Shown here: positions 25,210-32,871 of the stretch, in pieces
Layout: each line of letters begins with the position of its first letter
Position numbering within the stretch: position 1 is the first letter of the stretch
NCBI GenBank assembly: GCA_021323335.1
Contig: JAJTCN010000027.1
Span: 1-42,473 of the forward strand
Source of the DNA: Ramlibacter sp.
GTDB taxonomy: Bacteria > Pseudomonadota > Gammaproteobacteria > Burkholderiales > Burkholderiaceae_C
DNA: 42,473 nucleotides
Direction: 5' to 3'
Position numbers and translations under genes: made by a program
Notes under the pieces: model-generated
Database searches by the model: none
Told to the model about the DNA's origin: nothing
The model's input: the letters and a program-made list of their open reading frames with translations, nothing else

Positions 25210-26781
25210 ATGAACCTCGGCATGTACATCGCGCGCAGCGCGCGCTTCTGGCCCGAGCGGCCGGCGGTGCTGTTCCGCGACGGCGCACTCACCTACCGGT
25301 CGCTGGAAGAACGCTCGAACCGCCTTGCGCACGCGCTGAAGGCACTCGGACTGAAGCGCGGCGACCGGGTCGCGGTCGTTTCGCCCAATCGCCCCGAGAT
25401 CGTGGAGCTGGAATGCGCGCTCTACAAGGCCGGACTGGTCAAGGTGGCGCTCAATTCGCGATTGGCGCCGCAGGAACTGGCGGACGCGCTTGTCAACGCC
25501 GAGCCCGTCGCCTGCCTGGCCGGTCCCGAGCACCGGGCGATGGTGGACGAAGCGTCTTCCGGTGTGACTGCGCTGCAGCACCGCATCGCCTTCGACCCCG
25601 CGGGGGCGGACCAGGACCGCGGCTGGCTGTCGTACGAAGACCTCCTCGCCCGCGCCCCGGACACGCATTTCCACGAAGACATGCAGCCCGACGAGCTGGC
25701 CGTGCTGCACTACACGTCCGGCTCCACCGGCAAGCTGAAGGCGGCGATGCAGACGGTTGGCAACCGCATGGCCTCCTTGCGCAAGGTGAGCATGGGCCGC
25801 ATGCACGCCGGACCGGGCGACGTGCTGTTGTTGTCGGGCCCCATCACCCACGCCAGTGGCATGTTCATCCAGCCGATGCTGTTCCAGGGCGCGACCATCC
25901 TGCTGCTGGAAGGCTTCAAGCCGGCCGACTACCTGGCGGCGATCGAGAAGCACCGCGCCACCATGGCCTTCCTGGTGCCGGCGATGATCTACGCGCTGCT
26001 GGCCGAACCCAGCATCCGCACCCGCGACCTGTCGAGCCTGCGCCTCATGAGCTACGGTGCGGCGCCAATGTCGCCGGCACGCATTCGCGAGGCCTGGGCC
26101 GCCTTCGGGCCCGTGCTGGCGCAAGGCTACGGCGCGGGCGAGACGACCGGCGGCGTCGTCGGCCTGAGCATCGCCGACCACGCCCGCGCGATCGAGGGCG
26201 ATCGTCCCGAACTGCTGTCGGCCTGCGGCCGTCCGCTGTGCGAGTCCGACGTGCAGGTGCTGGACGACGACGGCAACGCCGTCACCGGCGACGCCATCGG
26301 CGAGATCTGCGTGAAGGGGCCGGACGTGTTCGCCGGTTACTGGCGCGCACCGGAGCAGACGCAGGCGGCGCTGGATGCCAATGGCTGGCTGCGCACGGGG
26401 GACCTGGCCCGCGTGGACGAGGAAGGCTACATCTACATCGTCGACCGCAAGAAGGAAATGCTGGTGTCCGGCGGCTTCAACATCTATCCCAGCGAGATCG
26501 AGTCCGTCCTGGCGCAGCATCCCGCGATCTACGAAGTGTGCGTCGTCGGCGTGCCCGACGATCGCTGGGGCGAGACGGTGAAGGCCGTCGTGGTGCTGCG
26601 TGAAGGCGCCAAGGCCCAGGACGAGGAGATCATGGAGTTCTGCCGCGGCCGCCTGGCCGACTTCAAGCGGCCGCGCTCCGTGGACTTCGTCCCGCAGCTG
26701 CCGAAGAACGGCAATGGCAAGCTGTCGCGCAAGGACGTGCGCGAGCATTACTGGCGCGGCCGCGAGCGGCGCGTCAACTGA
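25210..26781 (+). CDS. AMP-dependent acyl-CoA synthetase/ligase
   Basis: The 523-residue enzyme shows the ANL fold: P-loop HYTSGSTGKLKAAM at 167-180, YGAGETTGG near 307, GEICVKGPDVFAGYW near 363, LRTGDLARVDEEGY near 396 and hinge DRKKEMLVSGGFNIYPSEIE near 414, with the catalytic Lys in NGNGKLSRKD near 505. The P-loop deviates from the usual TGxPKG (Leu for Pro at 176, Ala for Gly at 178). AAGGAG lies eight bases before the ATG. It forms an operon with the acyl-CoA dehydrogenase (10-base gap), a Bug protein and a Crp/Fnr regulator, so it probably activates an acid imported with that Bug protein. Confidence 0.9.
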   Translation: MNLGMYIARSARFWPERPAVLFRDGALTYRSLEERSNRLAHALKALGLKRGDRVAVVSPNRPEIVELECALYKAGLVKVALNSRLAPQELADALVNAEPVACLAGPEHRAMVDEASSGVTALQHRIAFDPAGADQDRGWLSYEDLLARAPDTHFHEDMQPDELAVLHYTSGSTGKLKAAMQTVGNRMASLRKVSMGRMHAGPGDVLLLSGPITHASGMFIQPMLFQGATILLLEGFKPADYLAAIEKHRATMAFLVPAMIYALLAEPSIRTRDLSSLRLMSYGAAPMSPARIREAWAAFGPVLAQGYGAGETTGGVVGLSIADHARAIEGDRPELLSACGRPLCESDVQVLDDDGNAVTGDAIGEICVKGPDVFAGYWRAPEQTQAALDANGWLRTGDLARVDEEGYIYIVDRKKEMLVSGGFNIYPSEIESVLAQHPAIYEVCVVGVPDDRWGETVKAVVVLREGAKAQDEEIMEFCRGRLADFKRPRSVDFVPQLPKNGNGKLSRKDVREHYWRGRERRVN

Positions 26782-26791
26782 GGAGCGCCCC

Positions 26792-28000
26792 ATGCATGCA
26801 CCTGCCGCGACCCCGCGCGCCCCCCTGCCTCCATTCGAAGGCTCGGACGCCGCCCGCGACTTCATCGCCCGTGTCGAGACCTTCATCCGCGAGGAGTTGA
26901 ATCCGCTCGCCGCCGAGCATGGCATCAGCAGCGAAAGCGGCGCCTCGCGCGCGGTCCTGGAGCAAGTGTGGAAACGCTCGCGCGACCTGGGCTTCTACGG
27001 TGTGACCCTGCCCGAGCAACTGGGTGGCGCCGGCTTCAGCGTGCTGGACCACGCACTGATCAAGGAAGCGATCTACGCCAGCGGGTCGCCCTTCGCGCCA
27101 CACATCCTCGGTGAGCTGACCGGGCCCCCGCGCGTCGGCGCGCTGGCCAAGCAGGCGACGGCGGACCAGATGGAGCGCTTCATCCTGCCGGTGGCACGCG
27201 CGGAAAAGGCGATCTGCTTCGCGATCACCGAGCCGGAGGCGGGCTCGGACGCGGGCGCGCTGCAGACCCGCGCCGTGCAGGACGGCGACAGCTTCGTGCT
27301 GAACGGCACCAAGCGCTTCATCTCCGGCTCGCCCTTCTGCGACTTCGCGGTGATCATCTGCTCGACGAGCCAGGATCCGGCCGTGCGCGAGACCACGGCG
27401 TTCTTCGTCGAACGCGATCGCGCGGGCTTTCGCGTGGAAGCGGGCTACAAGACGATGGCGGGGCAGTCCCACACCGGAAACATCGTGCTGACCGATTGCC
27501 GCATCCCGGCAGCCAACCAGATCGGCGAGCGAGGCCGCGGCCTCGCCCTGGCGCTGGGGCGCATCACTGTCAACCGCCTGCTGCACTGCCCGGCGATGCT
27601 GGGCCTTGCCCGGCTGGCGCTGGAGGACTCCCTGGCGCACGCGGCGCGCCGGCGCCAATTCGGCCAGCCGATCGGCGCGTTCCAGGCCGTGCAGCACCTG
27701 CTGGCCGACATGGCGACGGAACTCCTGGCCGCGCGGGCGCTCATGCTGAGTGTGGCACGCACGCTGGACCAGGGCGGCGAGGCGCGCGCCGAAGCCTCGA
27801 TGGCCAAGCTGTTCTGTTCCGAGACAGCCTTCCGCATCGCCGACCGGGCAGTGCAGGTGCACGGCGGCGAGGGCATCGTGCAAGGCAGCCGCGTGGAGTT
27901 CCTGTTCCGGCTGTTGCGCATGTACCGCGTGCTGACCGGCACCAGCGAGATCCAGCGCAACACCATTGCCCGCGAGCTGCTCGGGGCGACCATCCGCTGA
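26792..28000 (+). CDS. Acyl-CoA dehydrogenase family protein without the usual catalytic Glu
   Basis: The 402-residue flavoprotein has FAITEPEAGSDAGALQT near 143-158, FVLNGTKRFISGS near 168, RRRQFGQPIGAFQAVQH near 287 and VQVHGGEGIVQGSRVEF near 355, as in acyl-CoA dehydrogenases. The C-terminal motif that usually reads EGTSEIQ is TGTSEIQ, placing Thr382 where most family members have the catalytic Glu. The alternative Glu position used by isovaleryl-CoA dehydrogenase is Asn261. The reaction may thus be unusual or use another base. GAGGAG lies six bases before the ATG. It follows the CoA ligase closely and probably acts on its product. Confidence 0.9.
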   Translation: MHAPAATPRAPLPPFEGSDAARDFIARVETFIREELNPLAAEHGISSESGASRAVLEQVWKRSRDLGFYGVTLPEQLGGAGFSVLDHALIKEAIYASGSPFAPHILGELTGPPRVGALAKQATADQMERFILPVARAEKAICFAITEPEAGSDAGALQTRAVQDGDSFVLNGTKRFISGSPFCDFAVIICSTSQDPAVRETTAFFVERDRAGFRVEAGYKTMAGQSHTGNIVLTDCRIPAANQIGERGRGLALALGRITVNRLLHCPAMLGLARLALEDSLAHAARRRQFGQPIGAFQAVQHLLADMATELLAARALMLSVARTLDQGGEARAEASMAKLFCSETAFRIADRAVQVHGGEGIVQGSRVEFLFRLLRMYRVLTGTSEIQRNTIARELLGATIR

Positions 28001-28028
28001 ACCAGACAAGCAAATCAAGGAGACAAGC

Positions 28029-29000
28029 ATGCAGACCACCCGACGCAACCTGGTGCTGGCAGTCGCCGGCCTCGCACTGGCCGGCGCCGCCTTCGCGCAG
28101 GACACCTTCCCTTCGCGCCCGATCAAGTGGATCGTGCCCTACCTGCCCGGCACCGCTCCCGACATCACCGTGCGCATCACCGCGGAAGCGCTCTCCGACA
28201 TCCTCAAGCAACCCGTGGTGGTGGAAAACAAGGGCGGCGCCGCCGGCAACCTTGGCGCGCAGATCGCCGCGCGGGCGCCGGCGGACGGGTACACCTGGGT
28301 GTACTCGGCGACGCCCATGGCCACCAACATGCGCATGTACCGCAAGCCCGGCTACGACGTGATGAAGGACTTCATCCACGTCGGCGGCATCACGCGCTCC
28401 GACGTCGTGATGGTGGTCGCCGCGGACTCCGGCATCCACAGCGCGAAGGAGCTCATCGAACGCGCGCGCAAGCAACCGGGCAAGCTGTCATACGCGTCCG
28501 GCGGCGTCGGAACGCCGGCGCACATGGGTGCGGAACTGATCCTCAAGAGCGCCGGGGTGGAGGCGCTGCACGTGCCTTACAAGGGCGCTTCCGAATCGGC
28601 GAATGCCGTGCTGGGCAAGCAGGTGGACTTCGCGCTCACGATCAGCTCCGTCTCGCTGCCTCACATCATGGGCGGCAAGCTGAGGGCGCTGGCGATCACC
28701 GCGCCGGCGCGCAACCCGCGGCTGCCCGACGTTCCGACGCTGGCGCAAGCCGGCATTCCCGGGGTGACGCTGGTCTCGTTCGGTGGCTTGTCGCTGCCGG
28801 CGGGCACGCCGGCTCCCATCGTGCAGCGCGTGAGCGAGGCCCTGCAGCAGGCGCTGGCCGACCCGGCCGTGCGTGCCAAGCTGGAAGCCAATGGCGCCGC
28901 CGTCGTGGCGAGCAAGTCCACCGAGTACGCACACAGCCTGCAGGCGGAAATCGGACTGACCGAGAAGTTGATGAAAGTCGCCGGCATCACGCCGCAGTGA
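28029..29000 (+). CDS. Bug/TctC-family periplasmic solute-binding protein
   Basis: This 323-residue protein has a twin-Arg-like but probably Sec-type signal peptide (TTRRNLVLAVAGLALAGAAF), then DTFPSRPIKWIVPYLPGTAP, NKGGAAGNLGAQIAARAPAD, YASGGVGTPAHMGAEL and the VPYKGASESANAVLGKQ helix. The usual APGG at the ligand loop reads LPGTAPD. AAGGAG is seven bases before the ATG. It is the third gene of the ligase/dehydrogenase operon and probably binds the substrate acid. No tripartite tricarboxylate membrane subunits are present. Confidence 0.93.
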   Translation: MQTTRRNLVLAVAGLALAGAAFAQDTFPSRPIKWIVPYLPGTAPDITVRITAEALSDILKQPVVVENKGGAAGNLGAQIAARAPADGYTWVYSATPMATNMRMYRKPGYDVMKDFIHVGGITRSDVVMVVAADSGIHSAKELIERARKQPGKLSYASGGVGTPAHMGAELILKSAGVEALHVPYKGASESANAVLGKQVDFALTISSVSLPHIMGGKLRALAITAPARNPRLPDVPTLAQAGIPGVTLVSFGGLSLPAGTPAPIVQRVSEALQQALADPAVRAKLEANGAAVVASKSTEYAHSLQAEIGLTEKLMKVAGITPQ

Positions 29001-29007
29001 GGAGCCG

Positions 29008-29733
29008 ATGCGCGCCGGCTCTCCCCTCGCGCTCGCGCCGGACCCCCGCAATGCGGTGGCCGCCACCGGCTGGTTCGCGACGCTGTCGCCTGGCATTCGC
29101 CACGACCTGCTGCGAACGATGCAGGTGCGGCGCTACGAGGACGGGGACACGATCTTCCGCCAAGGTGAGCGCGTGGAGGCGTGGCTGGCCTGCGGTACCG
29201 GCGCGGTGCGCATTTCGGGCGTGGCCGACAACGGCCGGGCGCTGACGCTGGCCATCGTCGGCGCCGGTCGCTGGTTCGGTGACCCACCCATTTCGGCGCA
29301 GGACGTGCGCAGCCACGATGCGCAGGCCCACGGCGCGACCTGCGTCCTCGCGGTCAGCGGGGTGGACCTGCAACGCATCCTGGACCTGCATCCGGGGCTC
29401 TATCCTGCCTTGCTGCGCCTGCAAGCCCTGCGCCTGCGCCAGGTGTTCAAGGTGGTGGACGACCTCGGCAGCCTCGGCCTGGGTGCGCGCCTGGGACGGC
29501 AACTGCTGCACCTTTCGCGCACGCATGGCGTGCCCTGCCGCGGGGGCGAGGTGCGCATAGGTCTGCGCGTGCGGCAGGACGTGCTGGCCGAGATGCTGGG
29601 GTGCTCGCGGCAGCGGCTCAACCAGCACCTGGGGGAGATGATGAGGGCACAGTTGATCCGGAGGGAGGCTGGGAACCTGGTGGTGCGGGATCGAGGCGTG
29701 CTGGAGCGATGGGTGGATGGGGCGGGGTCCTGA
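29008..29733 (+). CDS. Crp/Fnr-family transcriptional regulator
   Basis: The 241-residue protein has a cyclic-nucleotide-binding-like beta barrel (about 20-135, with MQVRRYEDGDTIFRQGERVE), a long dimerisation helix and a C-terminal winged helix with RQDVLAEMLGCSRQRLNQHL near 195-215. It lacks the N-terminal Cys cluster of FNR and the cAMP-contact pattern of CRP is not obvious, so the signal is unknown. The gene starts seven bases after the Bug stop and is probably cotranscribed with the ligase operon. It ends five bases before the convergent kinase gene. It may fine-tune the operon according to energy or redox state. Confidence 0.9.
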   Translation: MRAGSPLALAPDPRNAVAATGWFATLSPGIRHDLLRTMQVRRYEDGDTIFRQGERVEAWLACGTGAVRISGVADNGRALTLAIVGAGRWFGDPPISAQDVRSHDAQAHGATCVLAVSGVDLQRILDLHPGLYPALLRLQALRLRQVFKVVDDLGSLGLGARLGRQLLHLSRTHGVPCRGGEVRIGLRVRQDVLAEMLGCSRQRLNQHLGEMMRAQLIRREAGNLVVRDRGVLERWVDGAGS

Positions 29734-29738
29734 ACGGG

Positions 29739-31040
29739 TCAGGCAAGCAATCGCGTAAACAAGTCCACGGGCCCCATCTGCCCCCCTTTGAGCATCAGCT
29801 CCAGCCCGTCCAGCCGCGCCTCGCGCGCATGCGCACGCACCAGCGGCACGCCCGGCGCCAGCGCGCCCAAGGGGCTCAGGCCCCAGAGCCCCAGCGCGCG
29901 CACCGCATGGCTGGAGGAGTCGCCGCCGGCGATGCCGACGCGGCGCACGGCCGGCGCCAGCGCCAGCACGCCGGCCAGCAGCCGCCCGCAGAGCTGCGCA
30001 ACCTCCCGCGCCGTCGCGCTGCCGGCGACCGAACGCACGGTGTGGGCCAGCACCGGACGGCCGGCGTTCAGAGAAGCGGCGCACTCCCGAATCCAGCGCT
30101 CCACCGCCTGGGCATCGCCCAGCAGCAGCGCCGGGTCGATCGCCATCACCTGGTAGTGCGAAGCGCCTTCCTGCAGCTGTCGCGCCGTCACCGGCGACAG
30201 GCTGCCCACCAGCAACAGCACCGGGCCGCGCGCTGGCGGTGCCGCGGCGTCCGGACGCGCGCTGAACACGCCCTGCTCCTGCCAGTGCGCGCACAGCGCC
30301 TGGGCGACGCTGCTGGCCCCCAACGCCAGCAGCCGCGCCGTGCTCGCGCGCCGCCACAGCACCGCGCCGATGCGGCGCAGGTGCGCGTCGGTCAGCACGT
30401 CGAACAGCGCGCCGCCGTCGCCCGCGGCCTGCGCCGCGTCGACCGCGCGGTCCAGTGCGGCGTCGTCCTGTTCCATCGCACGCCAGTCCACCAGCCCCAG
30501 CCCCGGCCAGCCTTGCGCGGCCAGGTGCCGGCGCAGGTCGGCTTCCTGCATGGGGGTCACGGGATGCGTGCTCATGGTGGGATGGCGGTCGATGCGGACC
30601 ACCTCGCCGCCCTGCCCCGCGGCCGCGAACAGCTGCCCGAACGCGCAGTAGCGGCCCAGGGACGGCTGCCCGCCGAGGATCGGCACCAGCCGGTTGGAGG
30701 CGAGCGGCCGCAGCAGCGCGGCGGCCAGCGCCAGGTTGCCCACGTCCGGCGCGCTGTCGAAGGTCGAACAGCATTTGTAGTGCAGCAGCGGCGCCGGCAG
30801 GGTCCCGAAGAAGCGCGCGACCGGCGCCAGCTCGCCACGCATCTCGTGCGGCGGCAGCGAACGCGCGATGCCGGCGATGCCCAGCGCGTCCAGCGGCCCG
30901 GCGGCCGCGCGCTCCTGCGCATCGGGGACGCCGAGGAACAGCATGGTGCGCAAGCCCGCCTGCGCCAGCGTGGCCAGGGTATCGGTGGCGCCGGTGAAAT
31001 CGTCGGCGTAGTACGCGTAGCGCAGGCCGGCGTCAGCCAT
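29739..31040 (-). CDS. Four-carbon acid-sugar kinase family protein (DUF1537)
   Basis: The 433-residue protein opens with YAYYADDFTGATDTLATLAQ, the DUF1537 N-terminal sugar-acid-binding signature, has HYKCCSTFDSAPDVGN near 88 and ends with the C-terminal nucleotide-binding segment RVGIAGGDSSSHAVRALGL and LKGGQMGPVDLF. Family members phosphorylate four- to six-carbon sugar acids (OtnK-type) or 3-oxo-isoapionate (OiaK-type). The ATG lies inside the last codons of the RuBisCO-like gene (8-base overlap), so the two are translationally coupled. The pairing argues that this kinase makes the phosphorylated substrate used by the RuBisCO-like protein. Confidence 0.9.
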   Translation of the reverse strand: MADAGLRYAYYADDFTGATDTLATLAQAGLRTMLFLGVPDAQERAAAGPLDALGIAGIARSLPPHEMRGELAPVARFFGTLPAPLLHYKCCSTFDSAPDVGNLALAAALLRPLASNRLVPILGGQPSLGRYCAFGQLFAAAGQGGEVVRIDRHPTMSTHPVTPMQEADLRRHLAAQGWPGLGLVDWRAMEQDDAALDRAVDAAQAAGDGGALFDVLTDAHLRRIGAVLWRRASTARLLALGASSVAQALCAHWQEQGVFSARPDAAAPPARGPVLLLVGSLSPVTARQLQEGASHYQVMAIDPALLLGDAQAVERWIRECAASLNAGRPVLAHTVRSVAGSATAREVAQLCGRLLAGVLALAPAVRRVGIAGGDSSSHAVRALGLWGLSPLGALAPGVPLVRAHAREARLDGLELMLKGGQMGPVDLFTRLLA

Positions 31041-32304
31041 GCTTCTTGCGGCCGAAGAAATGCAGCGCGTCGCGCAGTTCGCCGGCGTGGCGGGCCGCGG
31101 CTTCGAGCGTCTCGCCCGCGCGGACGGCCGCCCAGGCCTGCCGGATGCTCTGCACGCCCGCGGCCGGGCCGCCCGGGTGCGCGAGGATGCCGCCGCCCGC
31201 CATGAACAGCAGGTCGCCGCTGGGAACGACCCCGACGGTGGCGGGCACCGTGCCCGCCCACTGTCCGGAAGAGAACGCAGGCATCACGCGATCCGCGAGG
31301 TCAGCCGGGTCGGCAAGCGGCGTCAGGCAATCGTGCGCGCCTTCGATCACTTCCGCGTCGGCCTGCGAGAACTTGCCTTGCAGCCCGTGCACGTGCATGT
31401 GGTCGACGCCGGCCAGCCGCCACATCAGCTGGTAGGGCTGGAAACCCATGCCCAGCGCCGGATGGCGCGAGAACATGCCGAAGCCGTTGCGGTGGCCATG
31501 GATGATCAGGCCGCTGCGCCGGCGCAGGGCCTGCACCGAAGAAAAGCCGCACCAATTGAGGCTGGCCATCGCGCAGTGGCCGCCCTCGCTTTGGATCAGT
31601 TCGGCGTGGCGCAGCATCGCCTCGTGTTCGTCGGTGATGTTGAACGCCACCACCACGTGCTTGCCGCTCTTGTCGCGCCAGCGCCGCACGTGCCGCATCA
31701 CCGCGCGGATGCGATCGGCGATCGGCGCATGCGCGGGATTGGCGCAGACCTCGTCGTCCTTGATGAAGTCGATGCCGGCCTCGCACAGTTGCCCCACCAG
31801 CTCGCCGGTCTGTTCCGCGCTCAACCCGACATTGGGCTTGATGATGGTGCCGACCAGCGGACCTTCGGCCACGCCGGAAGCGGATCGCGTGCCGGCCACG
31901 CCGTGCCGCGGCCGCTCGAAGCGGGCCCGGTAGTCGGCGGGCAGCGACAGCTTCTCCAGCCGCACGCCGGTGCTCTCGCCCAGGTCATACAGGTTGCCGG
32001 CGACCGTGGCAGCCAGCGTCGGCAGGTTGTCGGCGATGTTGGCGGTGGGGAAGGCCACGGTGACGCGCGCGCGCCGCCAGGGGCCGCCGATGCCCTGTTG
32101 CTCCAGCCACTGGCTCGACAGGCTGGGCGCCGCGAGCGGCGCGAGCTCCTCGATGCGTTCCACGCGCGCGCGGCTGCGTTCGCGCAGGGCATCGCTCTCG
32201 CCGGCCACGCGCACGAAGGTGCCGCTGCTCTGCTCGCCGGCCAGCACCTCCGCCACCGCCGCGGGATCCAGCGGCGTTTCGATCAGGTAGGTGGCGCGCA
32301 GCAT
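31033..32304 (-). CDS. RuBisCO-like protein (form IV type)
   Basis: The 423-residue protein aligns by eye with the RuBisCO large subunit: GTIIKPNVGLS at 152-162 (Lys156 like K175, but Asn158 where RuBisCO has K177), GIDFIKDDE at 177-185 (Lys182/Asp184/Glu185 like the carbamylated K201, D203, E204), HGHRNG at 269-274 (His-Arg like 294/295), DHMH near 301 and loop-6-like LQGKF with Lys311 (K334). The C-terminal phosphate loop reads MAGGGI. Metal-centre residues are thus kept, so an enolate-based reaction is likely, but this is not a carboxylase: no small subunit or Calvin genes occur. RLPs of D-apionate pathways act as decarboxylases or transcarboxylase/hydrolases after a DUF1537 kinase. The start follows the VOC stop by two bases. 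Confidence 0.88.
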   Translation of the reverse strand: MLRATYLIETPLDPAAVAEVLAGEQSSGTFVRVAGESDALRERSRARVERIEELAPLAAPSLSSQWLEQQGIGGPWRRARVTVAFPTANIADNLPTLAATVAGNLYDLGESTGVRLEKLSLPADYRARFERPRHGVAGTRSASGVAEGPLVGTIIKPNVGLSAEQTGELVGQLCEAGIDFIKDDEVCANPAHAPIADRIRAVMRHVRRWRDKSGKHVVVAFNITDEHEAMLRHAELIQSEGGHCAMASLNWCGFSSVQALRRRSGLIIHGHRNGFGMFSRHPALGMGFQPYQLMWRLAGVDHMHVHGLQGKFSQADAEVIEGAHDCLTPLADPADLADRVMPAFSSGQWAGTVPATVGVVPSGDLLFMAGGGILAHPGGPAAGVQSIRQAWAAVRAGETLEAAARHAGELRDALHFFGRKKHG

Positions 32305-32306
32305 CG

Positions 32307-32861
32307 TCACAGCTTGCTCAGGTCGGGGAAGGGCCGCACCGGGTCCTTGCCGTCCCAGCCTTCGCTGGCCTCGCGGATCATCCTGAACATCTTGCCTTTC
32401 GGGCCGGCCACTTCGGACAGCTCGATGGTCGTGCCCGGCAGCGCCGCGGCGCCTTCTCCGCGGTCCTCGAAGTAGACGAACCGCCCGCGCTCGCCGACCT
32501 CGCCGCCCATGCAGACGGTGAATCCCGCGGCCTGCGCGCGCGCCAGGTCGGCGTCGAAGTCCTCGGTCCAATAGGCAACGTGCTGCACGCCCTGGTGGCC
32601 GGCACGGAGGAAGTCGCGGTACATCGAGGGCACGTCGTTGCGCGTCTGCAGCAGCTCGATCTGCAAGGAACCGGCATTCGCCAGCGCCACCGAGTTGTGC
32701 GGTTCATAACGCTCGCCACGGTACTGGTAATTGCGGATCGGCACCCTGGGGTTGTAGAACCAGGGGCCGACGCCGAGCACGCGCGACCAGTGGTCCATCG
32801 CGGCCTCGATGTCGGGCACCACGTAGGCGACCTGGCGGATCTCTCCGAAGAAACGGCTCAT
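32307..32861 (-). CDS. VOC-superfamily protein in the RuBisCO-like operon
   Basis: The 184-residue product starts with RQVAYVVPDIEAAMDHWSRV, a VOC first module, with GVGPWFYNPRV typical of a subgroup near hydroxyphenylpyruvate dioxygenase-like proteins. The second module has QGVQHVAYWTEDFDADLARA, and a strand ending with a possible metal Glu (TTIELSEVAGPKG). It could be an isomerase, epimerase or hydrolase for the oxo-sugar acid, but no specific reaction can be read. It lies 10 bases after the TRAP permease stop and two bases before the RLP start, so it is firmly part of the operon. The last ~25 residues (EGWDGKDPVRPFPDL) extend past the fold. Confidence 0.85.
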   Translation of the reverse strand: MSRFFGEIRQVAYVVPDIEAAMDHWSRVLGVGPWFYNPRVPIRNYQYRGERYEPHNSVALANAGSLQIELLQTRNDVPSMYRDFLRAGHQGVQHVAYWTEDFDADLARAQAAGFTVCMGGEVGERGRFVYFEDRGEGAAALPGTTIELSEVAGPKGKMFRMIREASEGWDGKDPVRPFPDLSKL

Positions 32862-32871
32862 GGGACGGCTC

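Noticed and set aside
25150..26925. Long minus-strand frame across the CoA ligase
   Set aside because: Antisense mirror of a clear ligase; composition is low-complexity and no family motif is seen.
29601..31205. Long plus-strand frame across the DUF1537 kinase
   Set aside because: Arg/Gln/His-rich mirror frame; the opposite strand has the clear kinase signature.
31033..32304. A true carbon-fixing RuBisCO
   Set aside because: Short length, Asn at the K177 position, no small subunit or phosphoribulokinase nearby and a sugar-acid kinase partner all argue for a RuBisCO-like protein.
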